Positions 7,251 through 16,874 are shown, numbered from the stretch's first letter. The stretch: DNA of 31,418 nt from DASYHS01 sp035998295 (GCF_035998295.1 NZ_DASYHS010000086.1:1-31418), one strand, 5' to 3'. The notes: generated by a model not told the origin, from the letters alone. Numbers and translations are program-made.

Positions 7251-7661
7251 TCACGCGGCGACCGGCCTGCCGGCGAGCCGGGCCTGCCAGAGGACGAGAA
7301 GCGGCGTGGCGATCAACTCGAGGCCGAGGCCGACGAGGTGCGGAAGGGTCGGCTCTCCCGAGGCCAGCAGCGACAGGCCCCGTGCGAGGCCGCCGCAGAA
7401 GACGAGTGCCGCGGCGAGCCGGAAGCGCCGGGTGCGCCGCTCGATCTCGGGGACCGTGGAAAGGAAGGTCAGCCCGATCGCCAGGAGGAGCCCGGACAGG
7501 TAGCGGAAATGGCTGTCGAGGTCGGCGTCGGGAGCGTCGGTCCCGACCAGGCCGGGGCCGAGCACCACCCCCGCGGCTCCGGCGCCGATCGGCACGATGC
7601 ACAGCACCGAGACCACCGCCTGGAGCACGCGCCGCTCCACCCCGTTCCCCCTGGCGTTCAT
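7251..7661 (-). CDS. Small four-helix membrane protein, DUF4345-like
   Basis: The 136-residue protein has four hydrophobic segments: LQAVVSVLCIVPIGAGAAG, YLSGLLLAIGLTFLS, LAAALVFCGGLARGLSLL and LVGLGLELIATPLLVLW. The HFRYLSGLLLAIG and FCGGLARGLSLL wording resembles DUF4345 proteins, which have no assigned activity. AGGAAGGGA lies 7 bases before the ATG at 7661. It is upstream of the sigma gene on the same strand, but the SigK-like element lies between the two. The pairing with the divergent fasciclin gene, 151 bp away, suggests a shared envelope role; this is inference. Confidence 0.75.
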   Translation of the reverse strand: MNARGNGVERRVLQAVVSVLCIVPIGAGAAGVVLGPGLVGTDAPDADLDSHFRYLSGLLLAIGLTFLSTVPEIERRTRRFRLAAALVFCGGLARGLSLLASGEPTLPHLVGLGLELIATPLLVLWQARLAGRPVAA

Positions 7662-7715
7662 GGCGTCGTCCCTTCCTGCCCCGTCGCCATTCAAGACCGG
7701 CGGGAGGGACGGCGG

Positions 7716-7727
7716 CGAATAAATTCG
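7716..7727. repeat. AT-rich palindrome CGAATAAATTCG
   Basis: A 5-bp inverted repeat (CGAAT/ATTCG) in an otherwise very GC-rich divergent promoter gap between the membrane-protein and fasciclin genes. It may be a regulator site or a -10 region for the leftward gene. Confidence 0.35.
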
Positions 7728-7735
7728 TGCGCCCT

Positions 7736-7762
7736 GCATCCGCCGTCGGCGGCGCGGCCGTA
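7736..7762 (+). promoter_or_regulatory. SigK-like promoter element before the fasciclin gene
   Basis: GCATCC (7736-7741), a 17-bp spacer and CGTA (7759-7762), identical in layout to the element before the sigma gene. A start about 7 bases downstream would leave a leader of about 45 bases with a GAGGA ribosome site before the ATG. Confidence 0.5.
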
Positions 7763-7812
7763 GGTGTGTCGAGCGCGCCGCCGGGCGCGCCCAACACGAC
7801 GAGGACAACACC

Positions 7813-8436
7813 ATGCGCACGACCATCAAGATGCTGCTCGCCGCCGGGTCGCTCGCCGCGCTGTCGGCCTGTGCCCAGTCGCAGGCCGATACCCAGGCCG
7901 ATACGATGTCGAAGCCGATGGCCATGACCACGTCGCCGGGAATGGCCTCCGGGACCGTCACGGTCGGCGGCCAGCCGATGCTCGCGAACCGGACCATCGT
8001 GGACAACGCCGTCAACTCCCGGGACCATGAGACCCTGGTCGCCGCCGTCACGGCCGCGGGCCTGGTCGACACGCTCCGCGGAGCCGGGCCCTTCACGGTC
8101 TTCGCCCCGACCGACGCCGCTTTCGAGCGCCTTCCGCCCGGTACCGTCGAAACGCTGGTCCGTCCCGAGAACAAGGCGGCGCTCACCGGCGTCCTGACCT
8201 ATCACGTCGTCCCCGGCCGGCTCGACATGGCGGCGCTGCAGGAGCGGATCACCGCCGGCAACGGCTCCGCGACCCTAGAGACCGCGTCCGGCGGGATGCT
8301 GACCGCGATGATGAACGGCCCCAGCAACGTCGTGGTGCGCGATGCCGCCGGCCAGGTCGCGGCCATCTCGACCTACGACGTCTACCAGTCCAACGGCGTC
8401 ATCCACGTCGTCGACTCGGTCCTGATGCCGAAGTGA
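7813..8436 (+). CDS. Fasciclin (FAS1) domain lipoprotein
   Basis: The 207-residue product has an N-terminal lipoprotein signal peptide ending LSAC with the lipidated cysteine at C20, then a low-complexity linker to about residue 60. A single FAS1 domain follows: TIVDNAVNSRDHETLVAAV, GAGPFTVFAPTDAAFERLP, LTYHVVPGRL and the closing SNGVIHVVDSVLMP. It would be anchored in the periplasm or outer membrane; FAS1 domains act in adhesion or protein contact, with no enzyme activity known. It is close in style to mycobacterial MPT70/MPT83, which are SigK targets. A 12-bp repeat (7882-7905) encodes QADTQADT after the signal peptide. Confidence 0.93.
   Translation: MRTTIKMLLAAGSLAALSACAQSQADTQADTMSKPMAMTTSPGMASGTVTVGGQPMLANRTIVDNAVNSRDHETLVAAVTAAGLVDTLRGAGPFTVFAPTDAAFERLPPGTVETLVRPENKAALTGVLTYHVVPGRLDMAALQERITAGNGSATLETASGGMLTAMMNGPSNVVVRDAAGQVAAISTYDVYQSNGVIHVVDSVLMPK
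7882..7905 (+). repeat. 12-bp tandem repeat (11 of 12 identical) in the fasciclin linker
   Basis: CAGGCCGATACC followed by CAGGCCGATACG; the frame is kept and the linker gains four residues. Confidence 0.85.
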
Positions 8437-8449
8437 TCGCTACCGGGGG

Positions 8450-8468
8450 AGGCGGCGGCCAGCCGCCT
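8450..8468. terminator. Hairpin between convergent fasciclin and ATPase genes
   Basis: AGGCGGC-ggcca-GCCGCCT forms a 7-bp GC-rich stem with a 5-base loop, extendable by a G-T and a G-C pair. It sits between the fasciclin stop and the ATPase stop. No U-run follows on either strand, so intrinsic termination is only possible. Confidence 0.35.
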
Positions 8469-8471
8469 TCC

Positions 8472-11201
8472 TCAGCGCGCGCGGCTTTTCCTCCATCGGC
8501 GGGCTACCGCCTTCTCCGCCTCGACCAGGACGAAGACCGCGGCGCCTGCGACGGCGACCAGTCCCCAGGTCCCGGCATCGATCGGCGCGGTGCCGAACAG
8601 CGCCTGCATGAACGGCAGGTAGGTGAAGCCGAGCTGGAGCGCCGCGGCGACCGCGATCGAGACCAGCACCGGACGCGAGCCGAACAGCGCTTCGAGGTTC
8701 AGCGAAGGCGCCAGGATGTAGCGCGCGTTCCACAGGTAGAAGATCTCGCCCATCACCAGCGCGTTGACCGCGGCGGTGCGCGCCTCCTCGATCGTCCCGC
8801 CCTGGAAGCCCACCCACAAGAACAGCCCGAACGATCCCGGGACGAGCAGCGCCGTCACCGCGCCGATGCGCCAGAGCAGGTAGCCGGACAGCAGGGGCGC
8901 CTCGCGCGGGCGGGGCGGGCGGTCCATGATGTCGGTCTCCGGCCGCTCGAAGGCGAGTGCCAGGCCGAGCGTGACGGCGGTGATCATGTTGACCCACAGG
9001 ATCTGCACCGGCGTGATCGGCAGCGCCTGGCCGAGCAGGATCGACACCAGGATGATCGTGGCCTGCGCGGCGTTGGTCGGCAGGATGAACAGGATCGCCT
9101 TGCGCAGATTGTCGTAGACCGTGCGCCCTTCCTCGACCGCATGGGCGATGGAGGCGAAGTTGTCGTCGGCCAGTACCATGTCCGAGGCCTCCTTGGCGGC
9201 CTCGGTGCCTTTCTGCCCCATCGCGATCCCGACATCCGCGCGTTTCAGGGCCGGGGCGTCGTTGACGCCGTCGCCGGTCATCGCGACCGAGGCGCCGGAG
9301 GCCTGGAGGGCGCGGACCAGGCGCAGCTTGTGCTCGGGGGTCGTGCGCGCGAAGATCTCGGCCTCCCGGGCGAGCGCGGCAAGCTCGGTATCGTCCAGCG
9401 CTTCGAGCTCGGCCCCGGTCACGGCGCCGCGCTCGCCGCCCAGCCCGAACTCGGCCCCGATCGCGCGCGCGGTGCCGGCATGGTCGCCAGTGATCATCTT
9501 GACCGGGATGCCGGCGCTTCGGCAGGCCCGGACCGCCTGGACCGCCTCCGTCCGGGGCGGATCGACCAGGCCGACCAGGCCGAGCAGGACCAGGCCGCGC
9601 CCGACGTCGTCGAAGGCGATCGCGGTCGCCGCCGCCGGCATCTCGCGCGTGGCGACGGCCAGAACGCGCTGGCCCCGCGCCGCCAGCGCCGCGATGCGGT
9701 CGTGCCAGGCCGCCGCGTCCAGAGGGGCGGGGCCGTCCCGGCGCAGCTCCCGTTCGCACATCTCGATCACGCGCTCGGGGGCGCCCTTGACGTAGGCGGC
9801 GGCATGGCCCTCGTGGTCGTGGTTCAGCGTCGCCATGAACCGGTGCTCGGACTCGAACGGGATCAGGTCGGTGCGCGGGCGGACGCGGCGCTCCTCCGCC
9901 GGGTCGATCCCGGCCTTGGAGCCGAGCGTCAGCAGCGCGCCGTCGGTCGGGTCTCCCTCGACCCCCCATTCGCCGTCCCGCTCGGTCAGGCTCGCATCGT
10001 TGCAGAGCACGCCGGCACGGATGATCTCGGCCAGCACGGCGTCCTCGCGCGGGTCGACCGCCCGGCCGCCATGGCTGAAATCGCCGTCGGGGCGGTAGCC
10101 GATGCCGCCGACGTCCCAGCTCGCGTCGGCGGCGGCGACCTGCTGGACCGTCAGTTCGTTGCGGGTCAGGGTCCCGGTCTTGTCCGAGCAGATCACGCTG
10201 ACCGAGCCGAGCGTCTCGACCGCGGGCAGGCGTCGGATGATGGCGTTGCGCCCCGCCATGCGCGTGACGCCGATCGCGAGCGTGATCGTCATGACGGCGG
10301 GCAGGCCCTCCGGGATCGCGGCGACGGCGATGCCGACCGCGGCCATGAACATCTCGGCCGCCGCGTAGTCGCGCAGCAGGACCCCGAAGGCGAAGGCGCC
10401 GGCGGCCAGCGCCAGGATGGCGACGGTCAGCTGCCGGCCGAACCGCTCCATCAGCGCGACCAGCGGCGTCTTCAGGACCTCCACCCCGGCCAGCAGGGTG
10501 CTGATCCGGCCGATCTCCGTCGCCTGCCCGGTCGCCACCACGACGCCCTGTCCCTGGCCGTAGGTCACGAGCGTCCCGGAATAGGCCATCGAGGTCCGGT
10601 CGGCCAGGTCGGCCCCGGGTGGCACGGGCTCGGCCGATTTGGACACCGGGACGGACTCTCCCGTCAGCGCCGCCTCCTGGATCTGCAGGGTCTTGGAGCG
10701 TACGATCCGCAGATCGGCCGGGACCTTGTCGCCCGACGCGAGATAGACGAGGTCGCCCGGGACCAGTTCCTCCGCCGGCACGGTGATGCGCCGCCCCGCG
10801 CGCAGCACGCCGGCCTGCGGCGACAGCATGACCCGGATCGCGTCCAGCGCCTGTTCGGCCTTGCCCTCCTGGAAGAACCCGATCAGCGCGTTGAGGACGA
10901 CGACGCCGAAGATGACGCCGGCGTCGACCCATTCGCCGAGCAGCAGGGTGACGGCGCCGGCGCCGATCAGGACGTAGATGAGCACGTCCTTGAACTGGCC
11001 GAGGAAGCGCAGCAGCGCCGGGCGCCGCGCGGCCGCCTCCAGGCGGTTCGGGCCGGATTGCGCCAGCCGGCGGGCGGCCTCGTCCGGGGCGAGCCCGTCG
11101 GGACCCGTGCCGAGGCGCTCCAGGACGCGTCCGGCCGGCTCCGCGTGCCAGGTCCCTGCCGGCGGCCGGTCGAGGGTTCCGGCGTCTTCTCGACGGTCCA
11201 T
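8472..11201 (-). CDS. P2-type cation-transporting ATPase of uncertain ion
   Basis: The 909-residue protein has the complete P-type layout: N-terminal cation-ATPase domain (GLAPDEAARRLAQSGPNRL), actuator loop LTGESVPV, PEGLP in helix M4 (E298), phosphorylated aspartate in SDKTGTLT (D340), nucleotide domain, hinge GDGVNDAPALKRADVGIAMG and six C-terminal hydrophobic segments. It resembles the bacterial PacL/CtpF-like branch related to SERCA. In M5 the SERCA pair N768/E771 aligns with N710/Q713, and in M6 N796/D800 aligns with N738/A742, so two calcium-site acids are missing. Calcium transport should not be assumed. It is a single gene, convergent with the fasciclin gene and divergent from rho. 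Confidence 0.93.
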   Translation of the reverse strand: MDRREDAGTLDRPPAGTWHAEPAGRVLERLGTGPDGLAPDEAARRLAQSGPNRLEAAARRPALLRFLGQFKDVLIYVLIGAGAVTLLLGEWVDAGVIFGVVVLNALIGFFQEGKAEQALDAIRVMLSPQAGVLRAGRRITVPAEELVPGDLVYLASGDKVPADLRIVRSKTLQIQEAALTGESVPVSKSAEPVPPGADLADRTSMAYSGTLVTYGQGQGVVVATGQATEIGRISTLLAGVEVLKTPLVALMERFGRQLTVAILALAAGAFAFGVLLRDYAAAEMFMAAVGIAVAAIPEGLPAVMTITLAIGVTRMAGRNAIIRRLPAVETLGSVSVICSDKTGTLTRNELTVQQVAAADASWDVGGIGYRPDGDFSHGGRAVDPREDAVLAEIIRAGVLCNDASLTERDGEWGVEGDPTDGALLTLGSKAGIDPAEERRVRPRTDLIPFESEHRFMATLNHDHEGHAAAYVKGAPERVIEMCERELRRDGPAPLDAAAWHDRIAALAARGQRVLAVATREMPAAATAIAFDDVGRGLVLLGLVGLVDPPRTEAVQAVRACRSAGIPVKMITGDHAGTARAIGAEFGLGGERGAVTGAELEALDDTELAALAREAEIFARTTPEHKLRLVRALQASGASVAMTGDGVNDAPALKRADVGIAMGQKGTEAAKEASDMVLADDNFASIAHAVEEGRTVYDNLRKAILFILPTNAAQATIILVSILLGQALPITPVQILWVNMITAVTLGLALAFERPETDIMDRPPRPREAPLLSGYLLWRIGAVTALLVPGSFGLFLWVGFQGGTIEEARTAAVNALVMGEIFYLWNARYILAPSLNLEALFGSRPVLVSIAVAAALQLGFTYLPFMQALFGTAPIDAGTWGLVAVAGAAVFVLVEAEKAVARRWRKSRAR

Positions 11202-11246
11202 CGTGTCTCCTTCGGGCGTCTCGCGCGTACCCGGACATCCGGGATA

Positions 11247-11274
11247 GAACGAACGAACAGTTCCGGTTTCGTTT
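11247..11274 (+). promoter_or_regulatory. GAAC/GTTC repeat cluster in the ATPase-rho divergent gap
   Basis: GAAC occurs three times in tandem (11247, 11251, 11255). The third forms GAAC-A-GTTC, and GTTC-N7-GTTT (11260-11274) is one base off the alphaproteobacterial LexA box GTTC-N7-GTTC. It overlaps the TTGACT word of the possible rho promoter. Binding by LexA is speculative. Confidence 0.35.
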
Positions 11275-11301
11275 GACTTGCTTTCCGGCTTGGGCTAACC
11301 A
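11273..11301 (+). promoter_or_regulatory. Possible sigma-70-type promoter for rho
   Basis: TTGACT (11273-11278), a 17-bp spacer and TAACCA (11296-11301). The -35 is good and the -10 weak. It would give a leader of about 140 bases before rho. Confidence 0.4.
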
Positions 11302-11449
11302 TCAGCGAGTCGCAAGGCCTGTTTTCCGAGAATCCTCGTCATTTCTCCGGCGCCCATCCCCAGGGCGTCGTCCCCCGGCCGAATCACCGCGTTGCCGTGC
11401 AGCGGGTCCCGACGACCTCTTCTCCAGCCGTATCTTCCCACGGGCACAC

Positions 11450-12706
<1,257 letters not shown>

Positions 12707-12745
12707 CGGGAACCGTCAGCCCGGTCTGCGCAAGGGGCGGGGTCG

Positions 12746-15007
12746 TCAGACCCCCTCCAGGCGCTCCGCCGGCAGCTCGACGGTGATCCTCGTCCCCTGG
12801 CCGGCGTCGCTCTCGATGCCGATCTTGCCCCCGTGCAGCTCGACCAGCGAGCGGACGATCGGCAGGCCGAGGCCGGTGCCGGTGGCGTCCAGGCGGCGCG
12901 TACGGCTGGACTGCGCGAACGGCTGGAGCACCAGCGCGATCTCCTCGGCCGGGATGCCGATCCCGGTGTCCGCGACCGTGATCGTCGGACGGCCCTCCCG
13001 CAGATCCGCGACCATTTCCACCCTGCCGCCCTCCGGGGTGAACTTGACGGCGTTGCTGAGCAGGTTGACCAGGATCTGCTGCAGCGCGCGCCCGTCGGCG
13101 CGCAGCCTGGACAGCCGCGCGTCGCGCGCCGTCCGCAACTCGATCGACTTGCGCGCCGCGGCCTCCGCGACGAAGCGCGCGGAGCGGGCCAGCAGGTCCT
13201 CGACCTCCACCGGCCCCTCGTCCAGCTCGAAGCGCCCCGCCTCGATCTTGGCGAGGTCGAGCAGCCCGTTGATCAGGTCGAGCAGGTGGCAGGCGCTGGT
13301 ATGGACGTCGCGCAGATAGCCCTCGTAGCGCGCCGGCAGCGGCGCGTCGAGCTGCAGCAGCATCAGGTCGCTGAAGCCGATGATCGCGTTCAGCGGCGTC
13401 CGCAGCTCGTGGCTCATATGGGCCAGGAAGTCGGATTTCGCCCGGCTCGCCTCCTCGGCGGCGGCCCGCGCGCGCTCCAGTTCCAGCTCGCGGTGCTTGT
13501 GGCCGGTGATGTCCTGCATCACGCCCAGCGAGCGGACGACCCCGCCCGACGCGTCGCGGAAGAAGTCGACGATCGCCCGGACGTGCCGAAGCTCCTCCCG
13601 CGGGCCGACCCGCAGCCGCAGGTCCAGCGTCAACGGCGTTCCGGCGGCAAGCGCCGTCGCGTGCCGCTCGAGGAACGCGTCGCGGTCGTCGGGATGCAGG
13701 CACTCCGCCAGTGCCGTCCTGGCCGACCCCGGGCCGGCCAGGAACCGCTCGACGCTTAGGCCGTGGATCGCCGCCAGCACCGGCGAGCAGTGCAGGCACC
13801 GGTCCTCGACCTCGTCCCATACCCAATAGCCGAGCCGCGCAAGCTCCGCCCCGTGCCGGAGCAGCGTCTCGTTCTCCTCCAGCGCGCGTTCGCGCCGCTT
13901 GAACTCGGTGATGTCGGTGCGGACCAGCGTCGTCCAGCCCTCGCCGGTCCGGCGCTCCTGGACCATGAACCAGCGGTCGTGCCGGGTCGGCGCGACGAGC
14001 GGCGCGCCGTCGGCCCTGCGGTGGTGCTCGATCCGCGCGGCGAGCCAGGCCTCGTACTCCCCGGGTTCGACGCGCGGGCCGGTGCCGAGCCGCCAGGCCC
14101 GCCTCTGCATCTCCTCGAAGCCGGTGCCGCGCAGTTCGGACGGGGTCCGGCCGTAGACGGCGGCGAACGCGTGGTTGCACACGACCAGCCGGTCCAGCTC
14201 GTCGAACAGGGCGAAGCCGTCGTTGCTGGCTTCAAGCGCGTCCGCCAGCCGCTGCTGGAGCACGCGGACCGGGGACAGGTCGCGCACCGAGACGACCCAC
14301 AGCGGCCGGCCGCCTTCCATCTCCCGGAAGAACGACCCGGCGACCTCGCCGACGAACTCGCTGCCGTCCGCCCGGCGCAGCCGGCACTCGGCCGAATGGG
14401 GATCGAGGATGCCGGCCCGCGCGCGGGCCCGCTGCCGCTCCAGCCCCGGAACCTCGCCGGGCGCCACGATCGCCTCCAGCGCCGTCCCGGCCAGCCCGCC
14501 GATGGGATGGCCGAGCAGCCGCTCGAGATGGGGATTGGCGATCAGGATGCGGCCGGTCTCGGCATCGGCCAGCAGGATGCCGGCGTTGGCGGTCTCGAAC
14601 ACCGCCGCGAGCCTGCGGTCGGTAGGGCGCAGCACGAGTTCCGTGTGCCGCCGGCCGGGAAGCTCGAGCAGCGTCGCGAAGATGCGTACGGGTCCACCGC
14701 CGATACGGGCCGGGACGAGGATCGTACGGCACCAAGTCTCGCCCCGGCGCGGCGTACGCGTGCCCTCGAACTCGACCGCGGTCCCCGAAGCGGCGCAGCG
14801 CCGGCACCCCGCCTCGAGCGCCTCGGCCTCCTCGGGCGGCAGGAATTCCGCCGGCGTCAGGCCGACGACGGCCTCCAGGCCGGTCAGGCGCCCGTGGCGC
14901 GCATTGGCGGCCAGCACGACGAAGCCGCGGCCGGTGGCCTCGAGCGCGAAGGCGGCGGCGCCGTTCGTCTCCAGCAGTGCCCGGAGGTCGTCGCCGGCCG
15001 GCACCAT
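12746..15007 (-). CDS. Cytosolic multi-PAS sensor histidine kinase
   Basis: The 753-residue protein contains about four PAS domains in a row (roughly 12-115, 130-245, 258-370 and 380-505; the second has ILLADAETGRILIANPHLERLLG and the fourth ends GVMQDITGHKHRE). A HisKA domain follows with the phospho-accepting histidine in FLAHMSHELRTPLNAIIGFSDL (H533), then a HATPase domain with NLLSNAVKFTPEGG, DTGIGIPAEEI and GTGLGLPIV. No signal peptide or membrane helix is seen, so it senses something inside the cell, perhaps redox or a small ligand. No receiver domain or response-regulator gene lies nearby, so its partner is unknown. It starts 28 bases after the secB stop with GGGAGA upstream and may be co-transcribed with secB. 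Confidence 0.92.
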   Translation of the reverse strand: MVPAGDDLRALLETNGAAAFALEATGRGFVVLAANARHGRLTGLEAVVGLTPAEFLPPEEAEALEAGCRRCAASGTAVEFEGTRTPRRGETWCRTILVPARIGGGPVRIFATLLELPGRRHTELVLRPTDRRLAAVFETANAGILLADAETGRILIANPHLERLLGHPIGGLAGTALEAIVAPGEVPGLERQRARARAGILDPHSAECRLRRADGSEFVGEVAGSFFREMEGGRPLWVVSVRDLSPVRVLQQRLADALEASNDGFALFDELDRLVVCNHAFAAVYGRTPSELRGTGFEEMQRRAWRLGTGPRVEPGEYEAWLAARIEHHRRADGAPLVAPTRHDRWFMVQERRTGEGWTTLVRTDITEFKRRERALEENETLLRHGAELARLGYWVWDEVEDRCLHCSPVLAAIHGLSVERFLAGPGSARTALAECLHPDDRDAFLERHATALAAGTPLTLDLRLRVGPREELRHVRAIVDFFRDASGGVVRSLGVMQDITGHKHRELELERARAAAEEASRAKSDFLAHMSHELRTPLNAIIGFSDLMLLQLDAPLPARYEGYLRDVHTSACHLLDLINGLLDLAKIEAGRFELDEGPVEVEDLLARSARFVAEAAARKSIELRTARDARLSRLRADGRALQQILVNLLSNAVKFTPEGGRVEMVADLREGRPTITVADTGIGIPAEEIALVLQPFAQSSRTRRLDATGTGLGLPIVRSLVELHGGKIGIESDAGQGTRITVELPAERLEGV

Positions 15008-15035
15008 CGGGCGCGTCTCCCGGCCGCGCGCCGGG

Positions 15036-15578
15036 TCAGGCGTTGGCCGTGTTCCCGCTGCCGTTGCCGGGCGTACGCTCCTGATCGCTCTTCTGGGCCT
15101 GGGCCTGGGCGAGCTGGCGCCGGTACAGGTCGGCGAAGTCGATCGGGTTCACCATCAGCGGCGGGAAGCCGCCGTCGCGGGTCGCCTCGGCCATGATCGC
15201 GCGCGCGAAGGGGAACAGCATGCGCGGCGCCTCGATCATCAGCACCGGGCTCAGGTGCTCCTTCGGCACGCCCTGCAGCGTGAACAGGCCGCCATAGGCG
15301 AGGTCGACGATGAAATAGGTCTTCTCGTTGGCGGTGGCCTCCGCGCGCAGGTGCAGCACCACCTCGAAGACGTTCTCGGCCAGCGCCTGGGGGCGCACGT
15401 TGACCGAGATCGACACCTGGGGCTGCGGCTGGTTCGGCAGCAGGACCTGCGGCGCGTTCGGGCTCTCGAAGGACAGGTCCTTCACGTATTGCGCGTTGAC
15501 CATGATCGGCAGCGCGTTCGGGCGGCCGCTCGCCGCGCCTTCGGTCGGGGTGTTGCCGTCTTTGGCCTGGTCGGACAT
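15036..15578 (-). CDS. secB: Protein-export chaperone SecB
   Basis: SecB keeps precursor proteins unfolded and delivers them to SecA for export. The 180-residue product shows VNAQYVKDLSFESPNAP near the N-terminus, then VSISVNVRPQALAENVFEVVLHLRAEA, the typical tetramer core, and FPFARAIMAEATRDGGFPPLMVNPIDFADLY near the end. It is longer than E. coli SecB (155 residues) because of a polar N-terminal extension of about 20 residues and a Q/N/G-rich tail. AGGAG lies 7 bases before the ATG at 15578; a 13-residue upstream extension was rejected. secB beside fxsA and Tim44 is a familiar alphaproteobacterial arrangement. Confidence 0.96.
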   Translation of the reverse strand: MSDQAKDGNTPTEGAASGRPNALPIMVNAQYVKDLSFESPNAPQVLLPNQPQPQVSISVNVRPQALAENVFEVVLHLRAEATANEKTYFIVDLAYGGLFTLQGVPKEHLSPVLMIEAPRMLFPFARAIMAEATRDGGFPPLMVNPIDFADLYRRQLAQAQAQKSDQERTPGNGSGNTANA

Positions 15579-15653
15579 GGGAGAACTCCTGTGGAACCGG
15601 TGGCCCGTGGCTACCACGGATCGCCGTCCTCCGACAACGATCCAGGCGCCGCG

Positions 15654-16193
15654 TCAACGGTCCCCGTCATGGGCGGTCCAATCATAGGCGACGATCTCGC
15701 AATTCGTGACCTCGCGTCCGGTCAATGCCCGAATGAACCCCCAGTGGGAGACGACGAGGACCGCGTGCCGGTCGTCCGTCCCGGCCATCAGCGTCCGGAA
15801 CTCCTCGGCCCGCACCCGCAGGGCGGTCTCCGGCTCCTCCAGTTCCGGCCACCATCGTTCCGGCAGGTGCGACAGGTCGAGTGCCGGCCAGGCCAGCGCC
15901 AGCTCGCGGGTCGGCGTGCCGATGTCGCAGGACAGCGCGGCGCGCTCGCCCACCAGCGGGTCGATGGTGATCGGCAGCTCCAGCATCTCGGCCACGATCG
16001 AGGCTGTCTGGAGCGCGCGGGTGTAGGGGCTGGAGACGATCCGCCGCAAGCCGCGCCCGGCCAGGCGGGACGCCGCCGCCAGCGCCTGGGCCTGGCCGGT
16101 CTCGGTCAGGGGTGCGTCGGGGATCTCGGGGTCGATGCGGGTCCGGTTGAAGGCGGCGTTGAAGTGGCTCTGGCCGTGGCGGAGCAGGATCAT
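15654..16193 (-). CDS. Histidine phosphatase (phosphoglycerate-mutase-like) protein
   Basis: The 179-residue protein starts MILLRHGQSHFNAAFN, whose RHG motif holds the phosphorylated histidine (H6). It contains PLTETGQAQALAAA, SSPYTRALQTASIVAE (second arginine) and VVSHWGFIRAL (second catalytic histidine). These are the histidine phosphatase superfamily marks. The substrate cannot be told; it could be a sugar phosphate, a nucleotide or a protein. Its ATG overlaps the fxsA stop as ATGA, so the two are probably translated together. The gap to the secB start is 75 bases. An ORF extension upstream was rejected as it overlaps fxsA in another frame. Confidence 0.9.
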   Translation of the reverse strand: MILLRHGQSHFNAAFNRTRIDPEIPDAPLTETGQAQALAAASRLAGRGLRRIVSSPYTRALQTASIVAEMLELPITIDPLVGERAALSCDIGTPTRELALAWPALDLSHLPERWWPELEEPETALRVRAEEFRTLMAGTDDRHAVLVVSHWGFIRALTGREVTNCEIVAYDWTAHDGDR

Positions 16194-16768
16194 CGGTCGG
16201 TCCCCGGGGGTTTCGGCGCGCCGGGAGGCCGCCAGCGGCTGTCGGGAGGAGGGAGGTCCTCGGGTGGCTCGGAGGGAGGCGGGGCCGGGGGCGGGCGGTC
16301 GTCGACCTCGCTGAAGTCGCCGTCGATGACGCCTGGACCCCCGGGGGGACCTCCGGGGCCGCCGCGCCGCGCCCGGGGCTGCACCTCGGCGCCGTCGACG
16401 AACACGCGCAGGCGGTCGCCGCGCGACAGCCGGTGCACCAGGAACCCGCGCAGCCGCTCGCGCAGCGGCGGAAGGAACAGCAGCAGGCCCAGCGTGTCGG
16501 TGACGAAGCCCGGCGTCAGCAGGAGGACGCCCGCGACGATCAGGCACAGCCCGTCGAAGACCTCGCGGACCGGCAGCTCGTTGCGCGCGAGGCTTTCCCG
16601 GGCGCGCCGCATCACCGCGAAGCCCTGGGCCCGCAGCAGCGCGGTGCCGGCGAAGGCGGTCAGCAGCACGAGCGCGATGGTCGGCCACAGGCCGATGGCG
16701 CCGCCGACCTGGATGAAGACCGCGATCTCGAGGATCGGAACGATCAGAAGTGCCAGGAGAAGATACAT
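16190..16768 (-). CDS. fxsA: FxsA family membrane protein
   Basis: FxsA-like proteins are inner-membrane proteins; E. coli FxsA relieves exclusion of phage T7 by F plasmids, and the normal role is unclear. The 192-residue product begins MYLLLALLIVPILEIAVFIQVGG, followed by IGLWPTIALVLLTAFAGTALLRAQG and DGLCLIVAGVLLLTPGFVTDTLGLLLFLPP, the standard order for this family. The C-terminal tail from about residue 128 is proline and glycine rich and probably disordered. It is divergent from the Tim44-like gene and upstream of the phosphatase gene. Confidence 0.92.
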   Translation of the reverse strand: MYLLLALLIVPILEIAVFIQVGGAIGLWPTIALVLLTAFAGTALLRAQGFAVMRRARESLARNELPVREVFDGLCLIVAGVLLLTPGFVTDTLGLLLFLPPLRERLRGFLVHRLSRGDRLRVFVDGAEVQPRARRGGPGGPPGGPGVIDGDFSEVDDRPPPAPPPSEPPEDLPPPDSRWRPPGAPKPPGTDR

Positions 16769-16874
16769 GCCGATCCTTGCTCTTTGGGCAGCAAACCCCT
16801 ATCTGTGAAGGCATCGTTCCGGTCGGATCAAGGCCCGGCGCAGCACCATGGGCGCTTTTCCCACGGTATGGGCA

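Noticed and set aside
8433..11276. Very long plus-strand open frame opposite the ATPase gene
   Set aside because: It is a mirror of the minus-strand P-type ATPase, with arginine/aspartate/glutamine-rich low-complexity content. The ATPase has all its motifs.
11273..11449. 59-residue N-terminal extension of Rho
   Set aside because: The MNLNELKCKTPAEL start is the standard Rho N-terminus. The extension is a chance open frame in GC-rich DNA.
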